Source of the DNA: a virus
DNA length: 36,907 bases
IMG/VR virus record: IMGVR_UViG_3300010412_000040
Coordinates: 1-36,907 of that record
Direction: 5' to 3' (one strand)
This document shows positions 1 through 8,516 of this stretch, piece by piece (positions within the stretch are counted from its first letter, which is position 1; the number at the start of each line of letters is the position of its first letter). The notes beneath the pieces were generated by a model. That model was not told where the DNA came from, searched no databases, and saw only the letters and a program-made list of their open reading frames with translations. The position numbers were made by a program, and so were the translations under genes.

Positions 1-13
1 GGTTTTTCGCAGG
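1..13. other. cos: left copy of 13-bp terminal repeat (probable cos end)
   Basis: GGTTTTTCGCAGG opens the window and recurs exactly at 36895-36907. It lies 61 bp upstream of the small terminase gene, where lambda-type phages keep cos. A 5' cohesive end filled in at both termini gives exactly such a short direct repeat. An assembly overlap is possible, but 13 bp is an unusual length for one. Confidence 0.7.
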
Positions 14-74
14 CACCCTGCTTCGTTGCTCGGAGAATTTTTCGGACTATAGGGTTTAGACGGACGGAACAAAA

Positions 75-752
75 ATGAATGAAGACACAGAGTTTGATGA
101 CCTACTAGATGTGTCAGATGGCGCACTAAGTAGCTCACCGCAATTGGTTTCTCTCACGGAATTGGGACGCGCATTGGTTGTATCGCGCCCAACTGTCATG
201 AATCTGATTCAGCAGGGAATGCCGTATGTAACGAAAGCGGACAGAGCAAAGGGAGTCGCGTGGGAATTTGATTTGGAAGAAGTGAAGGAATGGATTGCTG
301 AAAGAGATTTCGGAAAACAGGCTGCGAAGAAAATGGAACAGCAGGAAGCATCCGAAATTATTGCTGCAAGAGTCGCGAAGTTACAGGTTGAGACTGATCG
401 GCTGCAACTTCGGTTAGCAAGAGAAAGGGGAGAAGTGGTCCCGATTGACAGCGTAGCTGAATTGGTGGAAGGGCAACTCACCACACTCCGCACTCATTTG
501 CTTGCCTTGCCGATAAAGATTGCACCAGTAGTAGCAGGACACACGGATGTTGAAGAAATAAAGCAAACCATCACTTCATACATTCGCGAAGCACTACAGG
601 AATTGTGTGAAGACAAGATCATGGAAGGGTTGGTTCCAGAAGTGAATGAGGATGTTGTTATGCCACCAAATGAACATAGTCACTTAGATGAAATGTTGGG
701 AATAGTAAATGAGTCTGACGGTCAAACAGCAACAGAAGAACCTATTAGTTGA
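75..752 (+). CDS. terS: terminase small subunit, Nu1-like
   Basis: DNA-recognition subunit of the packaging terminase, expected to bind cos DNA and recruit the large subunit. The 225-aa product has a winged helix-turn-helix-like region at about residues 26-77 (SLTELGRALVVSRPTVMNLI, then EFDLEEVKEWI), as in the lambda Nu1/TerS family. A long charged helix follows (about 80-120) and then an acidic C-terminus that would contact gpA. Lambda Nu1 is 181 aa, so this one is somewhat longer. The ATG follows a purine-rich GGACGGA. The 3' end overlaps the large subunit gene by 44 nt, indicating translational coupling. The position beside the terminal repeat fits the role. No TAAATA-type promoter is visible upstream, unlike most modules here. 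Confidence 0.85.
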   Translation: MNEDTEFDDLLDVSDGALSSSPQLVSLTELGRALVVSRPTVMNLIQQGMPYVTKADRAKGVAWEFDLEEVKEWIAERDFGKQAAKKMEQQEASEIIAARVAKLQVETDRLQLRLARERGEVVPIDSVAELVEGQLTTLRTHLLALPIKIAPVVAGHTDVEEIKQTITSYIREALQELCEDKIMEGLVPEVNEDVVMPPNEHSHLDEMLGIVNESDGQTATEEPIS

Positions 753-2622
753 AAGGCTGATCAAGGCTCAATCAAGAGCGTTACAGCCACCACCTGATCT
801 ATCTCTTTCTCAGTGGGCAGAGGAATACTTTCACCTGTCTCCTGAGTCTTCGTCATTGCCGGGACGCTTTAGGTTTGACAGAGCCGCTTTTCAGCGTGAA
901 GTTTTTGACACGCTGAGTGATCCCAATATCAAGAAAGTGGTGGTCTGTAGTGCGTCACAGCTACTAAAAACACAATCAATGCTGTGCTTCATTGGCTACG
1001 CGATTCACCTTGATCCCGGTCCTATGCTTGTGGTACAGCCAACTTCCAAGATGGCACAGTCATTCTCTAAGGATCGTGTGGACACCATGCTTCGGGATGT
1101 GCCAATTCTGAAAGGCAGGGTGAAGGACAAGCGGCAGAGAGACAGCGAAAACACCATCTTCCACAAGCGGTTCCCGGCTGGTCATCTAACCATTGCAACG
1201 GCTGGCTCACCTTCTGATCTAGCTTCGCGTCCAATTAGATATTTGCTGTTGGACGAAGTAGACAGATACGGACCATGCGCTGATGAAGGTGATCCGGTTT
1301 CCATAGCGCGAGCAAGAACAAGCACTTTCTGGAATTCAAAGGAAGTGATGGTGTCCAGTCCAACCTTTGAAGACACCAGCCGCATATGGAATGAATATAA
1401 GGACTCGGACAGGCGCATCTACACCGTTCCTTGTAATGAATGCGGTGTGATGCAGCAACTTGTGTGGGCTGGTGTGAAGTGGAATGACAATGATCCACGT
1501 ACCGCACACTATGAATGCCAACACTGTCACGCGAAATGGGACGATAACCAGAAGAATCTGAATGTGCGCCACGGTAAATGGGTGGTCACTAATCCCGATT
1601 CACCTGTTGCTGGCTTTCATATCTCCGCAATCTATTCCAGTTTCAAGAGTCTGTCTGATCTTGTCTTCCAGTTCCTACGCTCAAAGGAAGACCCTGAACA
1701 GCTAAAAGCATTCACAAACACCATGCTTGCGGAAGTGTGGCGCACGAACGCACACACCGTGAAGGACATTACTTGGTTGAATCGGCTGGAAACCTACGAT
1801 GCCAACACGGTTCCTAATCAGGTTGGACTCATTACCGCTGGTGTAGATACGCAGCAAGACCGATTAGAAGTAGAGATTGTTGGTTGGGGTGTGGGTGATG
1901 AATCGTGGTCGCTGGACTACATCGTGATTCACGGTAACACCAACAATCCCGCACCATGGGAACAACTCGCGCAGCTATTGGAAAAGCCGTATACGCGAAA
2001 AGACGGACTCAAGATGCGGATCAACGCAATGTGTATAGACGCGGGTGGAACAGCACCAGCCGAAGTCTTCTCATTTGCTCGCCGCTATGCCAATCGGAAC
2101 ATCTTCGCTATCAAGGGTATGGCAGGGGAAGGACGCATGATCTTCCCCAAGAGATACAGCCGGTGGAAAGGTGGTCAACGCTACTGGCAGATTGGCGTGG
2201 ATGTGGCTAAGGAACGAATTTACAACCACCTAGCGATTCAAGAGCATGGTCCCGGCTACTGTCACTTCCCAACGGATAGGGATGACCTCTACTTTCAGGG
2301 ATTAGTGTCAGAGCAATATGAAATTAAATATAGACGCGGCAGACCCTACCGAGTCTGGACGCTGAAATCTGGTGTCCGTAATGAGCCGTTGGACTGCCGT
2401 TGCTATGCTGTCGCGGCACGGTTTTCATTCAATTTAGATATGAAGAAGAGGCTTGAGTCATTGGACAAGAAAGCCCAACAGATTGCTTTAGAGACTCCGC
2501 AACAGGAAGAAGAACCACAGCCGGAAGTCTCTACCACCCCACCGAAGACCCTAGTCAAATCACAGCCAATTCGTCCACCCCGTAGGCATGGTGGAATGAG
2601 CGATTTTATCAACAGCCTGTAA
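709..2622 (+). CDS. terL: terminase large subunit, lambda gpA family
   Basis: Packaging motor ATPase and cos-cutting nuclease. Its 637 aa are close to the 641 aa of lambda gpA. The ATPase core is at residues 75-190: a Walker A-like VVCSASQLLKTQS near 78-90 and a Walker B stretch RYLLLDEVDRY at 177-187. A zinc-finger-like set of Cys pairs (CNEC at 242-245, CQHC at 270-273) separates it from the nuclease half. That half begins with GVDTQQDRLEVEIVGWG, where Asp380 is the likely metal ligand. The C-terminal tail is proline/glutamine-rich and probably docks to the portal. The start at 709 overlaps terS. A gpA-type large subunit normally goes with defined cos ends, agreeing with the terminal repeat. 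Two TAAATA motifs follow before the next gene. Confidence 0.95.
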   Translation: MSLTVKQQQKNLLVERLIKAQSRALQPPPDLSLSQWAEEYFHLSPESSSLPGRFRFDRAAFQREVFDTLSDPNIKKVVVCSASQLLKTQSMLCFIGYAIHLDPGPMLVVQPTSKMAQSFSKDRVDTMLRDVPILKGRVKDKRQRDSENTIFHKRFPAGHLTIATAGSPSDLASRPIRYLLLDEVDRYGPCADEGDPVSIARARTSTFWNSKEVMVSSPTFEDTSRIWNEYKDSDRRIYTVPCNECGVMQQLVWAGVKWNDNDPRTAHYECQHCHAKWDDNQKNLNVRHGKWVVTNPDSPVAGFHISAIYSSFKSLSDLVFQFLRSKEDPEQLKAFTNTMLAEVWRTNAHTVKDITWLNRLETYDANTVPNQVGLITAGVDTQQDRLEVEIVGWGVGDESWSLDYIVIHGNTNNPAPWEQLAQLLEKPYTRKDGLKMRINAMCIDAGGTAPAEVFSFARRYANRNIFAIKGMAGEGRMIFPKRYSRWKGGQRYWQIGVDVAKERIYNHLAIQEHGPGYCHFPTDRDDLYFQGLVSEQYEIKYRRGRPYRVWTLKSGVRNEPLDCRCYAVAARFSFNLDMKKRLESLDKKAQQIALETPQQEEEPQPEVSTTPPKTLVKSQPIRPPRRHGGMSDFINSL

Positions 2623-2634
2623 GTTTCAAAGTTA

Positions 2635-2641
2635 CTAAATA
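2635..2641 (+). promoter_or_regulatory. TAAATA-type late-like promoter
   Basis: ACTAAATAC lies in the gap after terL, 31 bp before a second copy. It matches the T4 late core TAAATA. The predicted start is near 2647. Confidence 0.45.
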
Positions 2642-2665
2642 CATAAGCGGAAGAGTCGGTTACTG

Positions 2666-2672
2666 CTAAATA
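2666..2672 (+). promoter_or_regulatory. TAAATA-type late-like promoter
   Basis: TGCTAAATAAAG lies 32 bp upstream of the ATG at 2698. The predicted start near 2678 gives a 20-nt leader containing the ACAAGG ribosome site. It would serve the connector/portal genes. Confidence 0.6.
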
Positions 2673-2697
2673 AAGCACCGAGATACAAGGTTCCATA

Positions 2698-3255
2698 ATG
2701 GCAAGACAAATCATTCAAACCCTACTCGCTGGCGACACCTATAAGCGTGTCTTCAATGCGAGTCCTTATAGTTCGGGTGACGGCTACAGCCTCTATTTGA
2801 AGCTGAACGGTCCATCCGGCTCCCCTCAGAAATCGTCATACACGGCTAACGCTAATACAACTTCAAGCACCCTGTTTGATGTTCGTATTGGACCGGATGC
2901 TAGTGCAAATCTGGCAGCGGGTCTTTACTCCTATGCCGTGGTTGTGGATGACGGCACGGATCAATACACGATTGAATCCGGCACTCTCACGGTAGAAGCT
3001 CGCGCAGACCTGTCTACAGCAAGTGACCTCAGAAGTCACAACCAGAAGGTCTACGAAGCTATCTGTGCCGTGATTGAAGGTAGAGCGTCACAGGATCAGC
3101 AGTCCTATACCGTGGCTGGTAGGACGCTACAACGCACTCCACTTCGTGATCTTCTTGACCTCAAGAAGTATTACCAGCAGTTGGTATTGGAAGAATCGGG
3201 TGACATTAGTGCTGGTCCCAAGAAGCTGTTTGTCCGGTTCAGTAATCCATCGTGA
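2698..3255 (+). CDS. head-tail connector protein with C-terminal gpW-like domain
   Basis: Probable head-completion protein that stops DNA leaking and creates the tail-docking surface. Residues about 115-165 (AICAVIEGRASQ, YTVAGRTLQRTPLRDLLDLKKYY) follow the lambda gpW pattern of two helices around a beta hairpin. The gene sits between terL and portal exactly as W does in lambda. Lambda gpW is only 68 aa. Here an N-terminal 100-aa beta-rich, Ig-like segment precedes it (EGRASQ lies well after residue 100), so this is a domain fusion. The ATG follows ACAAGG and a TAAATA motif. The gpW assignment rests on pattern and synteny. The N-terminal domain's job is unknown; it could decorate the capsid or stabilise the neck. 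Confidence 0.7.
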   Translation: MARQIIQTLLAGDTYKRVFNASPYSSGDGYSLYLKLNGPSGSPQKSSYTANANTTSSTLFDVRIGPDASANLAAGLYSYAVVVDDGTDQYTIESGTLTVEARADLSTASDLRSHNQKVYEAICAVIEGRASQDQQSYTVAGRTLQRTPLRDLLDLKKYYQQLVLEESGDISAGPKKLFVRFSNPS

Positions 3256-3265
3256 GATATAGCTA

Positions 3266-4795
3266 ATGCCAAGAACAACTAAGAAGAAGACGGCAGAAAC
3301 GAATGCCGCACCAATTACACCAAGGGTTAGAAGGTTTGAAGCTGCTAAGTTCCAGCCAACCCTTGGATTTCTACCTAGCTTATATGCGAGCTTCAACGAT
3401 GAATTGAAGCAGGACTTGCCATCACTCCGCGCACGAAGCAGGGATGCGTCTATCAATAACCCGTTCGCTCGCCGCTATCTCAAGGCAATAACAACGAATG
3501 TTATTGGTCCGCATGGGATTCAGTTGAAGATGGGTGCCAAGCTGCCCAACGGTAAGCCAGATGACATGGCGAATTACATGATTGAACAGCGTTGGCTACA
3601 GTTCCAGAAATCAGTAACTACAGACGGAAAGAATCTTAGGGAAGCACTTAAGCTCGCATTAGAAACGGTTGCAAGGGATGGAGAAATCTTTGCAGTCATT
3701 AGAAAGGGAACTCAGTTTGGTAACTATCTTGTCAATCTACAGTTCTACGAAGCCGAATATGTTGATATCAACCACAACGAACTTGCAGAAAACGGAAACG
3801 AAATCCGGCAGGGCATTGAATACGATGCCTACGGGAAGCCCGTTGCTTATCACATCTGGCGTTACCATCCAAATTCCACATCGGTTAAGGCAACAGGCAC
3901 GAATATTCGTGTCCGCATTCCAGCCGAAGAAGTAATCCACATCTACAATCGCGAGCGTGTGACACAGGGAAGGGGATTCCCATGGTTGTCTGCGGCACTC
4001 ATTCCGCTATCACACATCCACGAATATACGAAGTCAGAACTCATTGCTTCGCGGGTAGCCAGCCAGAAGATGGGCTTCTTCGTGAAGCCAAATACAACAG
4101 AAGAGAATGTTGGCGACTATCACGATGATGTTGATCCAAATGCGTTCATCCAAGAAAGTCAGGCTGGTAGCTTTGATGTGCTACCGCAGGGATGGCAGCT
4201 ACAGACATTTGATCCAGATAATCCTAATACCAACTACAGCCAGTTCATCAAGACCGTTCTTGAGGGTGTGGCATCCGCGCTAGGTGTGTCTTATCACACG
4301 CTGTCTTCTGATCTATCCAGTGCTAACTATTCGTCCTTGAGACAGGGTGCATTGGAAGAGCGCGAGACTTACAAGGAATGCCAGCAACTTCTAATTGAAC
4401 AGTTGCTAACCCCACTGTTCAACCAGTGGCTAACGAATCTGATTGCCTTCCAGCTTGAAGGCATTCGTCTACCAATGAGCAAGTTTGATCAGTTCAATGC
4501 ACCTGTCTGGCGCACTCGCGTATGGGCAGCGGTGGACCCAAGCAAGGACGCTATCGCATGGCAGATTCAGCTTGATCAAAACCTACGAAGCCGCACGGAT
4601 GTTTGCCGTTCCTTTGGTCTGGACTATGTAGATGTGCTGAACGAAATCGCACAGGAACAGGCACTAGCCAAGGAACTTGGTGTGGTGATTGAGCCGACTG
4701 CGGAAGGCTCTCTGAACCAAGCAGTCATTGATGCAATCGTGAATTCGGAAGGTAAGCCAAACACTGATGATGGTGCTAACCCACCACTTCAATAA
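3266..4795 (+). CDS. portal protein, lambda gpB family
   Basis: Dodecameric portal at the special capsid vertex: the DNA entry channel, terminase dock and head-tail joint. The 509 aa are near the 533 aa of lambda gpB. Family-like features seen are SRDASINNPFARRYLKAI near residue 55, the long alpha/beta wing with the NYLVNLQFYEAEYVD segment, and SSDLSSANYSSLRQG near residue 350, typical of lambda-type portals. The gene starts 10 bp after the gpW-domain gene, so the two are cotranscribed. There is no internal gpC-like protease here. The protease is instead fused to the capsid protein in the next gene. Confidence 0.93.
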   Translation: MPRTTKKKTAETNAAPITPRVRRFEAAKFQPTLGFLPSLYASFNDELKQDLPSLRARSRDASINNPFARRYLKAITTNVIGPHGIQLKMGAKLPNGKPDDMANYMIEQRWLQFQKSVTTDGKNLREALKLALETVARDGEIFAVIRKGTQFGNYLVNLQFYEAEYVDINHNELAENGNEIRQGIEYDAYGKPVAYHIWRYHPNSTSVKATGTNIRVRIPAEEVIHIYNRERVTQGRGFPWLSAALIPLSHIHEYTKSELIASRVASQKMGFFVKPNTTEENVGDYHDDVDPNAFIQESQAGSFDVLPQGWQLQTFDPDNPNTNYSQFIKTVLEGVASALGVSYHTLSSDLSSANYSSLRQGALEERETYKECQQLLIEQLLTPLFNQWLTNLIAFQLEGIRLPMSKFDQFNAPVWRTRVWAAVDPSKDAIAWQIQLDQNLRSRTDVCRSFGLDYVDVLNEIAQEQALAKELGVVIEPTAEGSLNQAVIDAIVNSEGKPNTDDGANPPLQ

Positions 4796-4804
4796 TCATT
4801 TTAG

Positions 4805-4811
4805 CTAAATA
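4805..4811 (+). promoter_or_regulatory. TAAATA-type late-like promoter of the capsid module
   Basis: AGCTAAATAGAAC lies between portal and capsid genes. The predicted start near 4817 leaves a 20-nt leader with CAAGGG before the ATG at 4837. Confidence 0.65.
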
Positions 4812-4836
4812 GAACAATAACAAGGGCGTCACCAAA

Positions 4837-6615
4837 ATGGCAAAGAAGAATAAGACTCTCTATAGAAGCGCAATGATTGATCTTGAGGATATGGATGAAG
4901 AATCCCGCGAGATTGATTTGGCTTTTAGTTCAGAAGAACCATACGAGCGTTATAGCTCAAGGTATGGACAGTATTACGAAGTCTTAGGTCACAACTTTGA
5001 TGAAGTAGACCTAAGTTTTCTTTCTAGTGGTCGCGCACCCCTGTTGCGTGATCACGACCCTCTCAAACAGATTGGAGTTGTCCTATCTACAGAGATATCG
5101 GAAGGACGCGGCAGAGCCAAGGTAAAGCTCAGTCAGAATTCCGATGGTAGTGCGGAGCTTCGGGATATCAAAGATGGTATCCGACTGAATGTTTCTGTGG
5201 GGTATCTAATCACAGGGGAAAAGGTGGTTGGTGAGAAGGACGGCAAAAAGGTAGTCCGTTCTACTTGGCGACCAGTGGAAGTCTCAACCGTGGCAATACC
5301 CGCCGACGAAACTGTTGGTATCGGAAGGGCTGCGGAAGATGAAGATGAAACAACTCCAATCAAAGAAAAAGAAGAGGTAACTCAAATGGAAACTGAAAAG
5401 ACCCTCAATGTTGAGGAAATTACTCGCGAAGCGAAGAAGGCTGAACAGGCTCGCGTTCGTGAAATCGGCGCATTGGGCGCAAAGTATGGCATGAGCAAGG
5501 CTGCTGATGAATTTGTCCGTAGCGACAAGTCCGCAGAAGATTTCCGCGCTTATGTTCTGGAAAATCTTGACCTGTCCGCTAAGGCAACGGCTGTGAAGTC
5601 CGAGCCAGTGGTTGATATGTCCAAGAAGGAAGAGAAGGCTTATAGCTTCATGAAGGTCATTCGCGCACAGGTTGACCCACGCTATGTGAAGGAAGCTGGT
5701 CTTGAGCTTGAAGTCAGCCGTGCAATGGCTGATGCAATGGGCATTGAAGCGAAGGGAATCATGGTTCCTCACGCAATGCTGGTTCGTGCGCCTATTTCGG
5801 CTGGTGGCTCGTCCAATGGTGCCAACATCGTGCAAACCGATGTGGGTGGCTTCGTTGATCTGCTTCGTAACAAGATGGTCACGGCTGCTGCTGGTGCAAC
5901 GATTCTCGGTGGGCTGCGTGGAAACCTCGCAATTCCTGTCGCGAACGTCGGCGCAACGGCTTATTGGGTAACGGAAGGCAATGCTCCTACGGCATCTGAT
6001 CCGAAGATGACGCAGCGCAGCCTGTCTCCTAAGACTGTCGGCACCTATGTTGACGCAACCCGTCAGCTTGTCCTACAGGGTTCGCTGGATGTTGAAGCCT
6101 ATCTCCGTAACGAGCTAGTCAAAACGCTGTCAATCGAGCTAGATCGGGTCGGCTTATACGGAAATACAGCACTGAATCAGCCGGGTGGTATTTCTCTGGC
6201 AACTGGCGTTGACACTTCTGTTGCGTTCGCAACGAGTGGCACCCCAACTTGGGCAAATGTCTGGTCAATGATTACGGCTGTTGAAGCTGACAACGCTCTG
6301 GAAGGTTCGCTGGCGTTCATCGCAAGCCCATCCGTCCGTGGCGCAATGGCAACCACTTCCGTTGATACCGGTGCTGGTGTGTTCGTCTATAGCAACGGTG
6401 CCGTCGCTGGCTATCGCTGCCTGTCGAGCAATCAGGTAACGGCTGGTGATCTGTTCTTCGGTGACTTTAGCTCGCTGATTTACGGTCTGTGGGGTGGTCT
6501 GGATGTTGTGGTTGATACCGCTGCTCTGGCTACTTCTGGTGGCATCCGCGTGATCGCGCTGCAAAGTGCAGATTGCGCAGTCAAGCACGGTGAGTCCTTC
6601 GCATTTGCTCAGTAA
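4837..6615 (+). CDS. prohead protease-major capsid protein fusion
   Basis: One 592-aa polypeptide carries the head maturation protease and the HK97-fold major capsid protein. Residues 1-165 are a U35/S78-type protease with candidate catalytic His73 (LLRDHDP) and Ser120 (LNVSVGYL). Residues about 170-265 are charged and helical (KKAEQARVREIGALGAKYG), matching a scaffolding delta domain. From about residue 300 the capsid fold follows (TDVGGFVDLLRNKM, LAIPVANVGATAYWVTEG, LSIELDRVGLYGN). Self-cleavage should release capsid subunits, as in other protease-capsid fusions. No separate lambda gpD-like decoration gene is present. The capsid half is GC-richer and strongly codon-biased (GCT, CGT, CTG), as expected for the most abundant virion protein. 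Confidence 0.93.
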   Translation: MAKKNKTLYRSAMIDLEDMDEESREIDLAFSSEEPYERYSSRYGQYYEVLGHNFDEVDLSFLSSGRAPLLRDHDPLKQIGVVLSTEISEGRGRAKVKLSQNSDGSAELRDIKDGIRLNVSVGYLITGEKVVGEKDGKKVVRSTWRPVEVSTVAIPADETVGIGRAAEDEDETTPIKEKEEVTQMETEKTLNVEEITREAKKAEQARVREIGALGAKYGMSKAADEFVRSDKSAEDFRAYVLENLDLSAKATAVKSEPVVDMSKKEEKAYSFMKVIRAQVDPRYVKEAGLELEVSRAMADAMGIEAKGIMVPHAMLVRAPISAGGSSNGANIVQTDVGGFVDLLRNKMVTAAAGATILGGLRGNLAIPVANVGATAYWVTEGNAPTASDPKMTQRSLSPKTVGTYVDATRQLVLQGSLDVEAYLRNELVKTLSIELDRVGLYGNTALNQPGGISLATGVDTSVAFATSGTPTWANVWSMITAVEADNALEGSLAFIASPSVRGAMATTSVDTGAGVFVYSNGAVAGYRCLSSNQVTAGDLFFGDFSSLIYGLWGGLDVVVDTAALATSGGIRVIALQSADCAVKHGESFAFAQ

Positions 6616-6641
6616 TTGAGTAAAGACATTCAGGACTGATC

Positions 6642-6950
6642 ATGATTGAAAGTAATGCAGACAGATTAGCATTCTTCAACCCCGAAGAGTTTGGTGTGAC
6701 GGCAACGATCACATCATCCTCTTCGGGGAGTGAGTCTGATGTTGTAGGAATCTTTGATTCAAATTATTTGAATCTGGATTTGGGCAGTAGTTCGGTAACG
6801 ACAAGTGACCTTCAATTCATGTGCCGCACGATGGATGTTTCGGCATTCACTCAAGGTGACACGCTGGTATTAAACGGAACCACTTACGAGATTACCGATG
6901 TTCAGGAAGATGGAACTGGTGTGACCGTTCTTAAACTTCACAAGGTGTAA
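6642..6950 (+). CDS. head-tail joining protein, gpFII-like
   Basis: A 102-aa beta-rich protein in the position of lambda FII, directly after the capsid gene. The C-terminal half, with GDTLVLNGTTYEITDVQEDGTGVTVLKLHKV, matches the small beta-barrel pattern of FII/head-tail joining proteins (interface protein on the connector that receives the tail). The ATG has a weak site (CAGGACTGATC upstream). It ends 3 bp before the next gene. The assignment rests on size, order and the C-terminal pattern. Confidence 0.65.
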   Translation: MIESNADRLAFFNPEEFGVTATITSSSSGSESDVVGIFDSNYLNLDLGSSSVTTSDLQFMCRTMDVSAFTQGDTLVLNGTTYEITDVQEDGTGVTVLKLHKV

Positions 6951-6953
6951 GGG

Positions 6954-7388
6954 ATGTTAAACAACAAAACCATTCGCCTGAACACACTGAACGCTTTGAA
7001 GACAAACACAGCAGTAACAACGCTGGTCGCTAATTCAAAGATTCACAATGCCAAGGTGACACCACATCTGTATGGGAATCTCCCTGCGATTGGTATCTAC
7101 CTACAGAGTTCCGCAAGTGCCGGTATGAATCATGTAACACCGGGATTTACAAGGACTGTGGACATTGTGCTGGAAGTGGCTGTAGCTGGAAATTCGGCTA
7201 CATACATGGACACGACGGATGATATTTTCTTTGCTATCAAGAGTGCGCTGTTTGCAAACACTAGCTGGTCTGGTCAGTTTGAAAATGTCGCGGGGTATTC
7301 AGAAACAATAACTATTGATGACACAGGGGAAAGTCCGATTGCTCTAGGCACTTTGACGATCAACTGTGAAATCGTAGAGCCACAATAA
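6954..7388 (+). CDS. tail terminator protein, gpU-like
   Basis: A 144-aa protein between the joining protein and the tail tube protein, where lambda has Z then U. The alpha/beta layout (KTIRLNTLNALKTNTAVTTLVA helix, LPAIGIYLQSS strand, long strands ending LGTLTINCEIVEPQ) fits minor tail protein U, the ring that caps tail tube growth. The ATG follows TAAGGG at the preceding stop. The expected gpZ gene is missing next to it and appears to be at 33819. Confidence 0.65.
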   Translation: MLNNKTIRLNTLNALKTNTAVTTLVANSKIHNAKVTPHLYGNLPAIGIYLQSSASAGMNHVTPGFTRTVDIVLEVAVAGNSATYMDTTDDIFFAIKSALFANTSWSGQFENVAGYSETITIDDTGESPIALGTLTINCEIVEPQ

Positions 7389-7402
7389 CGAGGTACAAAA
7401 CG

Positions 7403-7831
7403 ATGGCTACTGCATACAAGGGAAGATTAGTTCTTCTAAAGGTCTTTGCAGCGGGTGCAAATACCGCGAACTCAGCCGAGGCAAACACCGTTTTCAGCGC
7501 AAGGTCAACTTCACTACAGCTTAACAGCGAGAGTGTTGATATCACCGACAAGTCGCAGAACGGATGGCGCATCCTTGGTGAAGACATGGGACTCAAGTCC
7601 ATGTCTATCAGTCTTGATGGCGTGTTTACGAACACCGCTGTTGAGAATGTGATTCGCGGCTACGCAACTAGCGGCAATGTGTTTCAAGCAATCGTAAGCA
7701 CCGAAAACGGTGATGCATGGCAGGGAGACTTCTACATTCCTTCCTACAGCCGCGCTGGTGTTTACAACGGAGAGGAAACTTTCTCTATCACGCTGGAAAG
7801 CGCGGGAGAGATTAGCTACTCCAATCCGTAA
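7403..7831 (+). CDS. major tail (tube) protein, TP901-1/gpV-like
   Basis: Tail-tube subunit of 142 aa. It shows the TP901-1-family layout: a short N-terminal strand (GRLVLLKV), STSLQLNSESVDITDKSQNGWRIL, then KSMSISLDGVF and ETFSITLESAGEISYSNP, which build the hexameric beta barrel. The ribosome site is CGAGG before ATG 7403. A strong hairpin (7850-7869) lies immediately downstream and may lower readthrough into the chaperone genes. Confidence 0.85.
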   Translation: MATAYKGRLVLLKVFAAGANTANSAEANTVFSARSTSLQLNSESVDITDKSQNGWRILGEDMGLKSMSISLDGVFTNTAVENVIRGYATSGNVFQAIVSTENGDAWQGDFYIPSYSRAGVYNGEETFSITLESAGEISYSNP

Positions 7832-7849
7832 TTGATGAGTAATGGCATC

Positions 7850-7869
7850 GGTGGGGAGCAATCCCCACC
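7850..7869 (+). terminator. hairpin after major tail protein gene (attenuator)
   Basis: GGTGGGGA-gcaa-TCCCCACC is an 8-bp perfect stem with a 4-base loop, followed only by TTT. The short T tract suggests partial termination or mRNA 3'-end protection between an abundant tube protein and low-dose chaperones. Confidence 0.6.
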
Positions 7870-7905
7870 TTTGCCACGATCATTGGAAATGTAGGAAGGC
7901 ATGAC

Positions 7906-8277
7906 ATGTCAGATGCAAATCTTAAGAATGAAGTAACGATCAAAGGAAGTAATGACACGGAATATACGCTGCGTCCTACTTTCATGTGTTTAATGGAGAT
8001 TGAACGCAAGTCGGGCAAGTCCATTTTGAAGATGATTGATGAGTTCACTACCGGTCAGGGTAGCTTGAAGGACATGACGGTTATTCTGAAAGAAGGAACT
8101 CGCGCAGCCGGTAAACCAATCAGGGAAGCAGAGATTGAAGCACTGATTGAAGATATCGGTCTGATGACAGTTTCAACACAGCTAATCGGTTTTTTCGTCA
8201 AGTCACTTTACGGTGGCAAGGCGATTGAGGCACTAGAAAAAAAAAGTCAGGACCAACCCATCGTCCTAAATTCATAA
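7906..8277 (+). CDS. tail assembly chaperone, short form (gpG analogue)
   Basis: A 123-aa protein between tube and tape-measure genes, the fixed position of tail assembly chaperones. Residues about 15-100 (YTLRPTFMCLMEIERKSGKSI, then IEDIGLMTVSTQLIGFFVKSLYGG) resemble the GTA gp10/phage TAC family. AGGAAGG precedes ATG 7906. Near the 3' end the coding strand holds nine A residues. A -1 slip there bypasses the stop and adds the downstream frame (see the next entry). The unslipped product ends in QPIVLNS. Confidence 0.8.
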   Translation: MSDANLKNEVTIKGSNDTEYTLRPTFMCLMEIERKSGKSILKMIDEFTTGQGSLKDMTVILKEGTRAAGKPIREAEIEALIEDIGLMTVSTQLIGFFVKSLYGGKAIEALEKKSQDQPIVLNS

Positions 8278-8480
8278 ATTGGGACGAATATTTCGGGATT
8301 GCGGTTGGTCAGTTGAACATCCGTCCCGATGACTTTTATGCAATGAGTCTGCGTGAATTCTTCGCGGCACTGGCTGCAAAGGCACCACCGGAAGATCGTG
8401 AGACTATATTTGAATCTGATGATCCATTCTTCACGCAGGAAGAATTAGAAAAACTGGAAGAAATGAAAACATATCACTGA
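7906..8480 (+). CDS. tail assembly chaperone, -1 frameshifted long form (gpGT analogue)
   Basis: If ribosomes slip back one base on the A9 run at 8237-8245, the frame of the short chaperone continues as AAG TCA GGA CCA and stays open to TGA at 8478-8480, giving about 191 aa. The added tail contains WDEYFGIAVGQLNIRP, then DDFYAMSLREFFAALAAK. This matches the pattern of small phage/GTA tail chaperones (FW/FY..M(S/T)..E...AL), so the second frame is real coding sequence. It has no good start of its own. In lambda, the G and GT proteins in a fixed ratio coat the tape measure protein during tail assembly. The slip itself is inferred. Confidence 0.8.
8237..8245 (+). promoter_or_regulatory. A9 slippery site for -1 frameshift
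   Basis: Nine consecutive A residues span GAA-AAA-AAA-AGT in the zero frame. Slippage by -1 joins the two chaperone frames. The zero-frame stop lies at 8275-8277. Confidence 0.75.
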
Positions 8481-8516
8481 TCTTCCAAACAAGAACAATA
8501 AGAGGCTAACACCCAC

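Noticed and set aside
46-54. ACTATAGGG, like the end of a T7 promoter
   Set aside because: Only the last 9 bases of the 20-base consensus match, there is one copy, and no T7-type polymerase gene is visible.
5284-5835. 183-aa minus-strand frame opposite the capsid gene
   Set aside because: Antisense shadow of a strongly supported coding region; composition and start context do not support it.
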